DNA from: Micropruina sonneratiae | GTDB lineage: Bacteria; Actinomycetota; Actinomycetes; Propionibacteriales; Propionibacteriaceae | Direction: 5' to 3' | DNA: 64,000 nucleotides | NCBI RefSeq assembly: GCF_025972045.1 | Contig: NZ_JAPDHX010000001.1 | Coordinates: 21,171-85,170 of the forward strand | Part shown: positions 1-8,777 of the stretch, piece after piece | Layout: every line of letters begins with the position of its first letter | Position numbering within the stretch: position 1 is the stretch's first letter | Made by a program: the position numbers and the translations under genes | Notes under the pieces: model-generated | The model's database searches: none | Told to the model about the DNA's origin: nothing | The model's input: the letters and a program-made list of their open reading frames with translations, nothing else

Positions 1-117
1 GTGCTGGAACTCGAGGAGCCGCTGGAGGTCAGGCCGGTCCCGGTGGCCGGCCTGATCGGCCTGGCCGTCGTGGTCGGTGCCGGACTGGCGCTGGCGGGCG
101 GCGTCGCGCTGGGCTGA
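1..117 (+). CDS. C-terminal end of a membrane protein (partial)
   Basis: The first 39 codons are open and end in TGA at 115-117; the 5' part lies outside the window. The last ~20 residues are almost all Leu, Val, Ala and Gly and would form one transmembrane helix ending at the carboxyl terminus, preceded by a short acidic stretch (ELEEPLE). The family cannot be recognised from this fragment. The T-box leader begins shortly after the stop. Confidence 0.5.
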   Translation: MLELEEPLEVRPVPVAGLIGLAVVVGAGLALAGGVALG

Positions 118-129
118 GTTCCACGCCCG

Positions 130-357
130 CCGCGCCAGGCGCTACCATGGTCGGTCGTCGCAGGGCATCGATGGGGCCATCACCCCGGAGCTGCCGGAAG
201 AACGGCGTTCCGCACCGGAACGCTCACTAGAACCGGCCGCGGCGCAACACGAGCGGGTCGCCCCATGGGCGGCCAAGAAGGGTGGTACCGCGGGGTCCGC
301 CTCGTCCCTTCGTCGTCGTGCCGGGCACCCGGCGCGAAGCAGCAGACGAAGGAACGC
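130..357 (+). promoter_or_regulatory. T-box riboswitch (translational type) controlling ileS
   Basis: The leader holds the diagnostic T-box core AGGGTGGTACCGCG at about 279-292. Its bulge reads UGGU (283-286), the form expected to pair with the ACCA end of an uncharged tRNA with discriminator A, such as tRNA-Ile. A likely isoleucine specifier AUC lies at 179-181. CCTTCGTC (307-314) can pair with GACGAAGG (345-352), which contains the ileS Shine-Dalgarno, so uncharged tRNA-Ile would free the ribosome site. No U-tract terminator is visible, which fits the translational T-boxes known in front of actinobacterial ileS. The exact 5' limit is uncertain. Confidence 0.85.
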
Positions 358-361
358 ACCG

Positions 362-3300
362 ATGACGCAGTACCGCCCGGTTCCCCCGCAGGTCGACCTG
401 CCCGCGCTGGAACACGAGATCCTCGACCTGTGGGACGCCCGCGATACGTTCGCCAAATCGCTGGCGGCCACCGAGGGCGGGCCGGCCTGGACCTTCTACG
501 AAGGCCCGCCGACCGCGAACGGCACCCCCGGCACGCACCACATCGAGGCCCGCGTGTTCAAGGACGTCTTCCCGCGGTTCAAGACCATGCAGGGCTTCCA
601 CGTCGACCGCAAGGCCGGCTGGGACTGCCACGGCCTGCCGGTCGAACTGGCCGTCGAAACCGAACTCGGCTTCAACGGCAAACCCGACATCGAGCAGTAC
701 GGCATCGAGGCGTTCAACGCCAAGTGCCGCGAGTCAGTCAGCCGGCACGTGCACGAGTTCAGCGAGCTCACCCGCCGGATGGGCTACTGGGTGAATCTCG
801 ACGAGGCGTACTGGACGATGGACCCCTCGTTCGTCGAGTCGGTGTGGTGGGCCCTGAAGCAGATCTTCGACCGCGGCCTGCTCGTCGAGGACTACCGGGT
901 CGCCCCCTACTGCCCGCGCTGCGGCACCACGCTGTCCGACCACGAACTCGCCCAGGGCTACGAGGACGTCGTCGACCCGAGCGTCTACGTCCGCTTCCCG
1001 CTGACGTCGGGCCCGTGGGCCGGCAAGGCGTCCCTGCTGGTGTGGACGACGACCCCCTGGACGCTGGTCTCCAACACGGCCGTCGCGGTGCACCCGGACG
1101 TCACCTACGTCGTCGCCAGCAAGGTGGACGCCCCCGAGCCCGAGACCCTGATCGTCGCCGAGCCGCTGGTCGAGAAGGTGCTCGGCGAGGGCTGGCAGAT
1201 CGAGGCGAGGATCGGTGGCAAGGAACTCGAGCTGTGGACCTACCAGCGTCCGTTCGACCTGATCGACTTCCCGGACGTCGTGGGCGGCACCCACTACGTG
1301 GTGCTGGCCGACTACGTCACCACCGAGGACGGCACCGGTCTGGTGCACCAGGCGCCCGCCTTCGGCGAGGAGGACATGGCCGTCTGCCGCGCCTACGGCC
1401 TGCCGATGGTCAACCCGATCCGCCCCGACGGCACCTTCGAGGAGTCCGTGCCGCTGGTCGGTGGGGTGTTCTTCAAGACCGCCGACAAGACGCTGGTGGC
1501 CGACCTCGTCGAACGCGGACTGATGTACCGGGTGCTCGACTACGAGCACAGCTACCCGCACTGCTGGCGTTGCCACACCGTCCTGCTCTACTACGCGCAG
1601 CCGTCGTGGTACATCCGCACCACCCAGATCAAGGACGCCCTGCTGCGTGAAAACGAGGGCACCAACTGGTACCCCGAGCACATCAAGTGGGGCCGGTACG
1701 GCGATTGGCTGAACAACAACATCGACTGGGCACTGTCCCGTTCCCGCTACTGGGGCACGCCGCTGCCGATCTGGCGCTGCGGCAATGACCACCTGACCTG
1801 CGTCGGGTCGCGGGCGGAGCTGTCGGAGCTGAGCGGATCGGACCAGTCGGCGCTCGATCCGCACCGGCCGTTCGTCGACGAGGTCACCTTCCCCTGCCCG
1901 CACTGCAAGGAGACCGCGCACCGCGTGCCCGAGGTGATCGACGCCTGGTTCGACTCGGGGTCGATGCCGTTCGCGCAGTGGGGCTACCCGTGGGCCGAAG
2001 GATCGAAGGAGGCGTTCGGCACCGCCTACCCAGCCGACTTCATCTGCGAGGCCATCGACCAGACCCGCGGCTGGTTCTACTCGCTGATGGCCGTCGGCAC
2101 GCTGGTCTTCGACGCCTCGTCGTACCGCAACGTGCTGTGTCTGGGGCACATCCTGGCCGAGGACGGCCGCAAGATGAGCAAGCATCTGGGCAACATCCTC
2201 GAACCGATCCCGCTGATGGACACCCACGGTGCGGACGCGGTGCGCTGGTTCATGGCCGCCGGCGGCTCGCCCTGGGCTGCCCGCCGGGTCGGCGACGTGA
2301 CGATCACCGAGACGGTCCGCAAGGTGCTGCTGACGTACTGGAACTCGGTCGCCTTCCAGGCCCTGTACGCCCGCACCAACGGCTGGACGCCGGCCGCCTC
2401 GCCGGCCGGGGCGTCCGGTCATGTGCTCGACCGGTGGCTGGTGTCACGGCGCACCGGACTGGTCCGCGAGGTCACCGCGGCGCTGGAGACGTTCGACACC
2501 CAGCGCTACGGCACGCTGATCGCCGACTTCGTCGACGACCTGTCCAACTGGTACGTCCGGCGTAGCCGGCGCCGGTTCTGGGAGGGCGACGCGGGCGCGC
2601 TGCAGACCCTGCACGACACCCTCGACGTGGTCACCCGGCTGATGGCCCCGCTGGCCCCGTTCATCACCGAGCGGGTCTGGCAGGACCTGGTCGTCGCCAC
2701 GGACGCCGGCGCGCCCGAGTCGGTGCACCTGGCGTCGTGGCCGACGCCCGACGAGGCCCTGATCGACACCGGCCTCGACGAAGCGATGAAGCTGACCCGC
2801 CGCCTGGTCGAGCTGGGGCGGTCGGCCCGTGCCGAGGCCCGGGTGAAGACCCGGCAGCCGCTGTCGCGGGTGCTGGTGCCGTCCAGCTCGTTCGCGAAGC
2901 TGGACGCCGACCTGGTCGCCGAGATCGCCGCCGAGCTCAACGTGTTGGCGGTGGAGTCGTTCGCCTCGGCCGGTGACCTGGTCGACTACTCGGCGAAGGG
3001 CAACTTCCGGGCGCTGGGACGCCGGTTCGGCAAGGAGACCCCAAAGGTGGCCGCAGCCATCGCCGCCACCGACGCGGCCGCGTTGGCGGCCCAACTGGCG
3101 GCGTCCGGGACGGCGACCGTGGACGGGGTCGAGGTGAGCGCCGAGGAGGTGATCGTCTCGGAGCGTCCGCGCGAGGGCTGGTCGGTGGTGAACGAGCAGG
3201 GCGAGACCGTCGCGCTCGATCTCGAGCTGACGCCCGAACTGGTCCGGGCCGGCCTGGCCCGCGAGGTCGTCCGGTTGGTGCAGGAGCGCCGCAAGGCGTC

Positions 3301-3490
3301 CGGGCTGGAGGTGTCGGACCGGATCACGCTGGCCTGGTCGGCACAGGGCGAGTTGGCCGAGGCGATCCGGGCTCAGGGCGACCTGATCGCCGCCGAGGTG
3401 CTGGCCACGTCGGTGACCGAGGGAACGCCGGACGCCGAGTGGGCCACGGATCAGGATCTGGGCCTGAGCTTCGCCATCGCCAGGGCCTGA
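362..3490 (+). CDS. ileS: Isoleucyl-tRNA synthetase, type 2 (IleRS2)
   Basis: This cytoplasmic enzyme charges tRNA-Ile with isoleucine; 1042 residues is normal for the family. The HIGH-like signature reads PGTHH (residues ~56-60), the GxHH form of IleRS2 and eukaryotic-like enzymes, and the KMSKS loop reads KMSKH (~603). Conserved blocks include GPPTANG, AGWDCHGLPVE, TTTPWT and WFDSGSMPFAQWGYP (CP1 editing and catalytic core), followed by a C-terminal anticodon-binding region with a CPRC-type zinc site. The ATG at 362 is chosen because GAAGGA precedes it and homology starts there; an earlier in-frame start at 77 would run through the T-box. IleRS2 enzymes are often mupirocin-tolerant (known of the class, inferred here). 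Confidence 0.97.
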   Translation: MTQYRPVPPQVDLPALEHEILDLWDARDTFAKSLAATEGGPAWTFYEGPPTANGTPGTHHIEARVFKDVFPRFKTMQGFHVDRKAGWDCHGLPVELAVETELGFNGKPDIEQYGIEAFNAKCRESVSRHVHEFSELTRRMGYWVNLDEAYWTMDPSFVESVWWALKQIFDRGLLVEDYRVAPYCPRCGTTLSDHELAQGYEDVVDPSVYVRFPLTSGPWAGKASLLVWTTTPWTLVSNTAVAVHPDVTYVVASKVDAPEPETLIVAEPLVEKVLGEGWQIEARIGGKELELWTYQRPFDLIDFPDVVGGTHYVVLADYVTTEDGTGLVHQAPAFGEEDMAVCRAYGLPMVNPIRPDGTFEESVPLVGGVFFKTADKTLVADLVERGLMYRVLDYEHSYPHCWRCHTVLLYYAQPSWYIRTTQIKDALLRENEGTNWYPEHIKWGRYGDWLNNNIDWALSRSRYWGTPLPIWRCGNDHLTCVGSRAELSELSGSDQSALDPHRPFVDEVTFPCPHCKETAHRVPEVIDAWFDSGSMPFAQWGYPWAEGSKEAFGTAYPADFICEAIDQTRGWFYSLMAVGTLVFDASSYRNVLCLGHILAEDGRKMSKHLGNILEPIPLMDTHGADAVRWFMAAGGSPWAARRVGDVTITETVRKVLLTYWNSVAFQALYARTNGWTPAASPAGASGHVLDRWLVSRRTGLVREVTAALETFDTQRYGTLIADFVDDLSNWYVRRSRRRFWEGDAGALQTLHDTLDVVTRLMAPLAPFITERVWQDLVVATDAGAPESVHLASWPTPDEALIDTGLDEAMKLTRRLVELGRSARAEARVKTRQPLSRVLVPSSSFAKLDADLVAEIAAELNVLAVESFASAGDLVDYSAKGNFRALGRRFGKETPKVAAAIAATDAAALAAQLAASGTATVDGVEVSAEEVIVSERPREGWSVVNEQGETVALDLELTPELVRAGLAREVVRLVQERRKASGLEVSDRITLAWSAQGELAEAIRAQGDLIAAEVLATSVTEGTPDAEWATDQDLGLSFAIARA

Positions 3491-3494
3491 GCGG

Positions 3495-3812
3495 TCAGCG
3501 CCGACCGAGCCGGCGCTGCCTGAGGTTGTTCCTCAGCGCGCCGAGCACGGTGCTCAGCACGATCGCGACGAGCAGTACCGGCCAGAACGACAACTTGGTG
3601 AAGATGGCCAGCAGGATCGCCACCGGCCAGACCAGCTTGGCCAGCGCCGAGAGCACCGCCTCGAACGACGACGGTGGCGGCACGGCCACGCCCCTGCCCG
3701 GCACCAGCACCGGTCCTCTCAGCGGACCGTGCTGCGTTTCCGGCTCGGGCTGGAACGGTGGCTGCTGCCAGCGCTGCTCCTCCGGATCGTCGGTGGGCGG
3801 GTTGGTGGTCAC
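3495..3812 (-). CDS. Small membrane protein, proline-rich N-terminus
   Basis: A 105-residue protein convergent with ileS, with stops only 4 bp apart. Residues 1-45 are hydrophilic and rich in Pro and Gln. Two closely spaced hydrophobic stretches (about 58-90, around WPVAILLAIF and FWPVLLVAIVLSTVL) would form a helical hairpin, and the tail RNNLRQRRLGRR is strongly basic and probably cytoplasmic. This layout is common in uncharacterised actinobacterial membrane proteins. No function can be assigned. Confidence 0.65.
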   Translation of the reverse strand: MTTNPPTDDPEEQRWQQPPFQPEPETQHGPLRGPVLVPGRGVAVPPPSSFEAVLSALAKLVWPVAILLAIFTKLSFWPVLLVAIVLSTVLGALRNNLRQRRLGRR

Positions 3813-3834
3813 CCGTCAATGCTAGGCGCCCACC

Positions 3835-6084
3835 TCAGCCGACCCTCAGCACGGCTCCCAGCTCGGCGGTCGAGTCGGTGCCGACATAGATCTCGATCTC
3901 GGTGGCGTCCTGCACCCAGTCGCGGGTGACGGCGCTCCAGTACCGCAACTGGTCGGGGCCGAGATCGAAGCTGACCGTCCGGGTCCGGCCGGCGCCGATC
4001 GTCACCCGCTCGAACGCCTTCAGCTCGCGCAGCGGACGCGACGACGTGCCGTAGCGCTGGTGTATGTACAGCTGCACGACCTCGTCGCCGTCCACCTCCG
4101 AGTTGTTGCTGACGTCGACCGACACCTGCACGGTGTCACCGACGGCCACCGACTCGGCCGACAGCCGCAGGTCGGCGTAGGAGAAGTCGGCGTAGGACAA
4201 CCCGTGCCCGAACGGGTAGAGCGGGGTGGACGCCTCGCCCCAGTACCGCCTGTCGGCCTCCTCGGGCTGGAAGGTGCGGTAGTGCGAGTGGATGACCGGC
4301 ACCTGACCGACGTGCCGGGGCCAGCTGAACGGCAACTTGCCGCCGGGGGAGACGTCGCCGAACAGCAGCGCCGCCGTCGCCTCGCCACCGCGCGTACCCG
4401 GGTACCACACCTGCAGGATCGCCGGCACGTGCTCGTCGGCCCAGCGCAGGTCGAGGGGGCGTCCGGACATCAGCAGCGCCACGGTCGGCGTCCCGGTGGC
4501 GACGATCGCCTGCAGCTGCTCGAGCTGGCGTCCCGGCAGGTCCAGGGTGTCGGTGGACGCCTTCTCGCCGATCTGGTTCTGGCGCTGGCCGAGCACTACC
4601 ACGGCCACGTCGCTCTCCCGGGCCAGGGCCACCGCGGCCTCGAGCTCCGCATCGTCGTCGTGGTCGGGCGCCGTGGCGTCCAGGGCCGACTCCATCGCGT
4701 CGAACATCGACCCGAACAGCCGTTCGGCGATGCCCACGCCCGGGGTGTACTTCACCTTGCCGGACGCCGCCCGCGAGCGAATGCCGTCCAGGATGGTGAC
4801 CGTCTCGGCGGCGTTGTAGTCGAACGACCAGGGCCCGAGGATGTCGCGCGGCGAGTCGGCCAGCTGACCGATCACCGCGATCGTCCGGGCCTCGGCGGTC
4901 AGCGGCAGCACACCGTCGTTCTTCAGCAGGACCGCTGTCCGTTCCGCGGCCCGCCGGGCGACCTGCCGGTGGCCCGGGTCGTCCAGCACGGACGCGGTGG
5001 CCGCCTCGTCGGCGTAGGGGCGTTCGAACAGACCGAGCCGGAACTTCGCGGTCAGCACCCGGCGCACCGCCTCGTCGACGGTCGCCTCGCTGACCAGGCC
5101 CTGCTCGACGGCGGCGGGCAGGTGGGCGTAGGCGGGGTCCTCCATCGTCATCTCGAGGTCGAGCCCGGCGTTCATCGCGCGGGCGCCGGCGTCGGGCAGG
5201 TCGCGGGCTAAGTGCTGGGTGACCAGGGAGCGGACGGCGTTGGCGTCCGACACCACGAAGCCGTCGAAGCCGAACTCGCCGCGCAGCACGTCGGTGAGCA
5301 GCCAGCGGTTTCCCGAGGCGGGGACGCCGTTGAGGTCCATGTAGGCGCTCATGATGTTGGCCGCGCCCGCCTCGACCGCCGCGGCGAAGGGGGGCAGGTA
5401 GACGTTCCACAGCTCGGAATCGGAGATGTCCGCGTCCTCGTAGTCACGACCGCCGCGGGCGGCGCCGTAGCCCGCGAAGTGTTTCGGGCCGGCAAGCACC
5501 GACTCGGCGCCGAACTCGCCCTGCAACCCGCGGACGTGCGCGGCGGCGACGGCCGCGCCCAGGCACGGGTCCTCGCCGGCGCCCTCGACGATGCGCCCCC
5601 AGCGCGGGTCGCGGGCGATGTCGACCATCGGGGCGAAGGTCCAGTGGATGCCGACGGCGCGGGCCTCGCGGGCCGCGACCGCCTCACCCTCTTCGATCAG
5701 GGCCGGGTCCCACGAGGCGGCCTGCGCGATCGGCACCGGCATGATCGTCCGCAGGCCGTGGATGACGTCGAAGCCGAACAGCAGCGGGATGCCCAGCCGG
5801 CTGCCCTCGATCGATAGCCGCTGCAGCCGGTTCGCGGTGGCGGCGTCCCGGACGAACAGCAGCGAGCCGGCGCCACCGGCGGCCACGGCACGTTCGACGG
5901 CGCGCGGCGATTCCAGGTACTGGTGCGCCTCGGCCGAGTCGGCCTCGACGTCCTGGCCGAAGCTGCCGAAGTAGAAGTACTGGGTGACCTGACCGGCCTT
6001 CTCCTCGAGGGTGAGCCGGCCGAGCAGGTCCTCGACCCGTTCGCCGACGCTGAGCGAGGGGTCACGGAAGGGCAGATCGGTCAC
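3835..6084 (-). CDS. GH3 beta-glucosidase (BglX-like)
   Basis: Glycoside hydrolase family 3, hydrolysing terminal beta-glucosides or xylosides of oligosaccharides. In its 749 residues it has the GH3 N-terminal barrel (FGFDVIHGLRT, WGRIVEGAGEDP, KHFAGYG), the nucleophile region FDGFVVSDANAV (~residue 275), the alpha/beta sandwich domain (LLKNDGVLPL onward) and a C-terminal fibronectin-III-like domain (DVSNNSEVDGDEVVQLYIH). The GTG start at 6084 has AAGGAG just upstream (6091-6096 on the plus strand); longer in-frame extensions lack homology. No signal peptide is seen, so the enzyme is probably cytoplasmic and acts on imported sugars. Exact substrate unknown. Confidence 0.93.
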   Translation of the reverse strand: MTDLPFRDPSLSVGERVEDLLGRLTLEEKAGQVTQYFYFGSFGQDVEADSAEAHQYLESPRAVERAVAAGGAGSLLFVRDAATANRLQRLSIEGSRLGIPLLFGFDVIHGLRTIMPVPIAQAASWDPALIEEGEAVAAREARAVGIHWTFAPMVDIARDPRWGRIVEGAGEDPCLGAAVAAAHVRGLQGEFGAESVLAGPKHFAGYGAARGGRDYEDADISDSELWNVYLPPFAAAVEAGAANIMSAYMDLNGVPASGNRWLLTDVLRGEFGFDGFVVSDANAVRSLVTQHLARDLPDAGARAMNAGLDLEMTMEDPAYAHLPAAVEQGLVSEATVDEAVRRVLTAKFRLGLFERPYADEAATASVLDDPGHRQVARRAAERTAVLLKNDGVLPLTAEARTIAVIGQLADSPRDILGPWSFDYNAAETVTILDGIRSRAASGKVKYTPGVGIAERLFGSMFDAMESALDATAPDHDDDAELEAAVALARESDVAVVVLGQRQNQIGEKASTDTLDLPGRQLEQLQAIVATGTPTVALLMSGRPLDLRWADEHVPAILQVWYPGTRGGEATAALLFGDVSPGGKLPFSWPRHVGQVPVIHSHYRTFQPEEADRRYWGEASTPLYPFGHGLSYADFSYADLRLSAESVAVGDTVQVSVDVSNNSEVDGDEVVQLYIHQRYGTSSRPLRELKAFERVTIGAGRTRTVSFDLGPDQLRYWSAVTRDWVQDATEIEIYVGTDSTAELGAVLRVG

Positions 6085-6146
6085 GGAGTTCTCCTTCGAA
6101 GCGGGACGTCGGGGGACAGCCTGCCACGACCGGGCGACGTCGGGTC

Positions 6147-6176
6147 GGATCGGGCACCGTAGTCGGTGCCCGATCC
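6147..6176. repeat. Dispersed palindrome, copy 1
   Basis: A perfect 13-bp inverted repeat, GGATCGGGCACCG (6147-6159) and CGGTGCCCGATCC (6164-6176), with loop TAGT. Nearly the same hairpin occurs at 16411 and 17441. Here it lies between divergently oriented genes, directly beside the point where the rhaB remnant begins. Confidence 0.85.
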
Positions 6177-6197
6177 GGCCCAACCTTTGCTGCTCAG

Positions 6198-6382
6198 CGC
6201 AGGGCGCGGACGCCGCCGGGCTGCCGGTCGTCGCGGGACCGGTGGAGGCGACCGCGTTGGGCAATGTGCTCGTGCAGGCCCGCAGCCACGGCGCCGTCGG
6301 CTCACTGGACGAGATCCGGCAGATCATCGCCCGATCGTTTGATCCGATCACTTACGGTCCGCGATCAAATCGGCGAGACTGA
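6198..6382 (+). pseudogene. rhaB: Rhamnulokinase 3' remnant
   Basis: The reading frame gives GADAAGLPVVAGPVEATALG then NVLVQARSHGAVGSLDEI and stops at 6382. This matches the conserved C-terminal motif of L-rhamnulokinase (GRPVVAGPVEATA.GN.LVQA), which phosphorylates L-rhamnulose. Only the last ~60 residues remain; homology stops abruptly ~20 bp from palindrome copy 1, with no start or ribosome site. It is therefore read as a decayed gene. Rhamnose breakdown yields lactaldehyde and then lactate, so the position just before lutABC suggests that a rhamnose-lactate cluster was once here. Confidence 0.75.
6336..6372. promoter_or_regulatory. Possible operator upstream of lutABC
   Basis: Two inverted half-sites, CGTTTGATC (6336-6344) and GATCAAATCG (6363-6372), form an imperfect 9-10-bp inverted repeat about 70 bp before lutA, overlapping the end of the rhaB remnant. 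Regulator binding is inferred only from the symmetry. Confidence 0.3.
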
Positions 6383-6441
6383 ACGAGAGCCTGCGTCACC
6401 CCAACGGTGGCGTGGGGCCAGTCACCCGTCAGAGGAGGACG

Positions 6442-7236
6442 ATGAGCGCCCCAACCGGCACAGTGGCCCTGTTCGCCACGTGCATCAACGACCTGATGTT
6501 CCCCGACACCCCCAAGGCCGTCGTCCGGCTGCTGGAGCGCCTGGGCTGCACCGTCGACTTCCCGCTGTCGCAGACGTGCTGCGGCCAGCCGTTCACCAAC
6601 ACCGGCTACTTCAAAGAGGCGATGCCGTCGGTGCGCAACTACGTCGAGACCTTCGAGTCGTACGAGTACGTGGTCGGGCCGTCCGGCTCGTGCATCGGCT
6701 CGGTCCGCGACCAGCACCCGATGCTGGCCGGACGGCTCGGTGACCCCGGGCTGCAACGACGGGTCGAGGCGATCGTGGCCAAGACCTACGACCTGTCCGA
6801 GTTCATCGTCGACGTGCTCGGCGTCACCGACGTCGGCGCCTATTTCCCGCACACCGTCACCTACCACTCCACCTGCCATTCGCTGCGGGTCACCAAGGTG
6901 GGCGACCGGCCCTACCGGCTGCTGAAGGCGGTGCGCGGCCTCACCTTCGTCGAGCTGCCCGACTCCGACCAGTGCTGCGGCTTCGGCGGCACCTTCTCGG
7001 TGAAGAACCCCGACACGTCGGTGGCGATGGGCACCGACAAGGTGCGGCACGTGCTCGACACGGGCGCGGAATACCTGGTGGCCGGCGACAACTCCTGCCT
7101 GCTGCACCTGGGCGGCCTGCTCAGCCGGATGGAGGCCGGCGTCCGGCCCATCCATCTGGCCGAGATCCTGGCGCGCACCGAGGAGGACCTGGTCGAGGCC
7201 GGGACGTCCGCGAACAGTGAGGGAGGCGTCCGATGA
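6442..7236 (+). CDS. lutA: L-lactate utilization protein LutA (cysteine-rich Fe-S subunit)
   Basis: First gene of lutABC, whose products oxidise L-lactate to pyruvate. The 264-residue protein has two cysteine-rich repeats ending in CCG motifs, CCGQPF (~residue 49) and CCGFGGTFSV (~177), as in LutA/GlpC/HdrB-like heterodisulfide-reductase modules that bind non-cubane or 4Fe-4S clusters. AGGAGG lies 6 bases before ATG 6442; an in-frame GTG at 6412 lacks a ribosome site. It overlaps lutB by 4 bp (ATGA), so translation is coupled. Confidence 0.93.
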   Translation: MSAPTGTVALFATCINDLMFPDTPKAVVRLLERLGCTVDFPLSQTCCGQPFTNTGYFKEAMPSVRNYVETFESYEYVVGPSGSCIGSVRDQHPMLAGRLGDPGLQRRVEAIVAKTYDLSEFIVDVLGVTDVGAYFPHTVTYHSTCHSLRVTKVGDRPYRLLKAVRGLTFVELPDSDQCCGFGGTFSVKNPDTSVAMGTDKVRHVLDTGAEYLVAGDNSCLLHLGGLLSRMEAGVRPIHLAEILARTEEDLVEAGTSANSEGGVR

Positions 7237-8777
7237 CCGCGGAACCCACCGAGACCGTCGCCGACCACGGAGTGCCCGCCGTGCACGAGCGCCGGACGCC
7301 GGCGCCGCCGCCGGTCACCCTGATCGGCATGCCGAAGTTCCCCAAGAACGCCAAGAAGGAGCTCGGCAACGCCCAGCTGCGCAGCAACCTGCGGCACGCC
7401 ACCACCACGATCCGCAACAAGCGGGCACGGGTGGTGCAGGAGTTGCCGCACTGGGAGCAGCTGCGGCTGGCCGGCGAGGCGATCAAGAACAGGACGCTGC
7501 GGCACCTGGACGACTACCTCATCCAGCTCGAGGAGTCCCTGACCGCCAACGGTGCCATCGTGCACTGGGCCAACGACGCCGACGAGGCCAACCAGATCGT
7601 CATCGACATCACCCGCTCCAAGGGCGTCGACGAGGTGGTCAAGGTCAAGTCGATGGCCACCCAGGAGATCGACCTCAACGAGGCGCTCGAAGAGGCCGGG
7701 ATCGCCGCCTGGGAGACCGACCTGGCCGAGCTGATCGTCCAACTCGGCCACGACCGGCCCAGCCACATCCTGGTGCCGGCGATCCACCGCAACCGCTCCG
7801 AGGTGCGGGAGATCTTCCTCGAGGAGATGGGCCGCTACGGCACCCCGCCGCCCGAGGGGCTCACCGACGACCCGGCCATGCTGGCCGGGGCGGCGCGCGT
7901 CCACCTGCGCGACAAGTTCATGCGGGCCAAGGTCGCCGTCTCGGGCGCCAACTTCGCGATCGCCGAGACCGGCACCCTGGTGGTGGTCGAGTCGGAGGGC
8001 AACGGGCGGATGTGCCTGACCCTGCCGGAGACCCTGATCTCCATCGTCGGCATCGAGAAGACGCTGCCCACTTTCGCCGATCTCGAGGTGTTCATGCAGC
8101 TGCTGCCGCGGTCGTCGACCGCCGAGCGGATGAACCCCTACACCTCGATGTGGTCCGGTGTGCGCGAGGGCGACGGCCCGCAGGAGGTGCACGTCGTGCT
8201 GGTCGACAACGGCCGCACCAAGGTGCTTGCCGACGAGGTCGGACGCCAGGCGCTGCGCTGCATCCGCTGCTCGGCCTGCCTCAACATCTGCCCCGTCTAC
8301 GAGCGGGTCGGCGGGCACGCCTACGGCTCGGTCTACCCGGGCCCGATCGGCGCGATCCTGACCCCGCAGCTGCGCGGCACGGCGTCCGAGGTCGACAAGT
8401 CACTGCCGTACGCGTCGTCGCTGTGCGGGGCGTGCTTCGAGGTGTGCCCGGTGCGGATCAACATCCCCGAGGTGCTGGTCCACCTGCGCAACAAGGTCGT
8501 CGAGGAGAACCCCGGGCCGAGCCTGCAGAACATCGGGATGAAGGCCGGCGGCTGGTTGATGGGCAAGGGCAGCCGGTTCGGGATGGCCGGCAAGGGCGCC
8601 GAGGCGTTCGGCACGGTGTGGCCCGGCAGCAAGATCGGCCCGCTGCCGATCCCCGGGTGGGCCGCCGGCTGGACCGGCGCCCGCGACATGAAGAAGCCGG
8701 CCACCGAGACCTTCCGGGACTGGTGGAAGAAGCGCGAGAAGACCGCTGGGCGCGGCGACCAGGAGGGACAGGCATGA
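7233..8777 (+). CDS. lutB: L-lactate utilization protein LutB (ferredoxin-type subunit)
   Basis: Central, 514-residue subunit of the LutABC L-lactate oxidation complex. The first ~310 residues form the LUD domain (SGANFAIAETGTLVVVESEG is typical). Two ferredoxin-like clusters follow, CIRCSACLNICPVY (~residue 342) and CGACFEVCPVRIN (~398), for electron transfer. A C-terminal region with basic KKPATETFRDWWKKR ends the protein. It overlaps lutA and lutC by 4 bp on each side. Confidence 0.95.
   Translation: MTAEPTETVADHGVPAVHERRTPAPPPVTLIGMPKFPKNAKKELGNAQLRSNLRHATTTIRNKRARVVQELPHWEQLRLAGEAIKNRTLRHLDDYLIQLEESLTANGAIVHWANDADEANQIVIDITRSKGVDEVVKVKSMATQEIDLNEALEEAGIAAWETDLAELIVQLGHDRPSHILVPAIHRNRSEVREIFLEEMGRYGTPPPEGLTDDPAMLAGAARVHLRDKFMRAKVAVSGANFAIAETGTLVVVESEGNGRMCLTLPETLISIVGIEKTLPTFADLEVFMQLLPRSSTAERMNPYTSMWSGVREGDGPQEVHVVLVDNGRTKVLADEVGRQALRCIRCSACLNICPVYERVGGHAYGSVYPGPIGAILTPQLRGTASEVDKSLPYASSLCGACFEVCPVRINIPEVLVHLRNKVVEENPGPSLQNIGMKAGGWLMGKGSRFGMAGKGAEAFGTVWPGSKIGPLPIPGWAAGWTGARDMKKPATETFRDWWKKREKTAGRGDQEGQA

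Noticed and set aside
734..2422. Long open frame (about 560 codons) antisense to ileS
   Set aside because: High-GC antisense shadow; composition is Arg/Gly/Val/His-rich without any recognisable motif, and it overlaps a certain gene completely.
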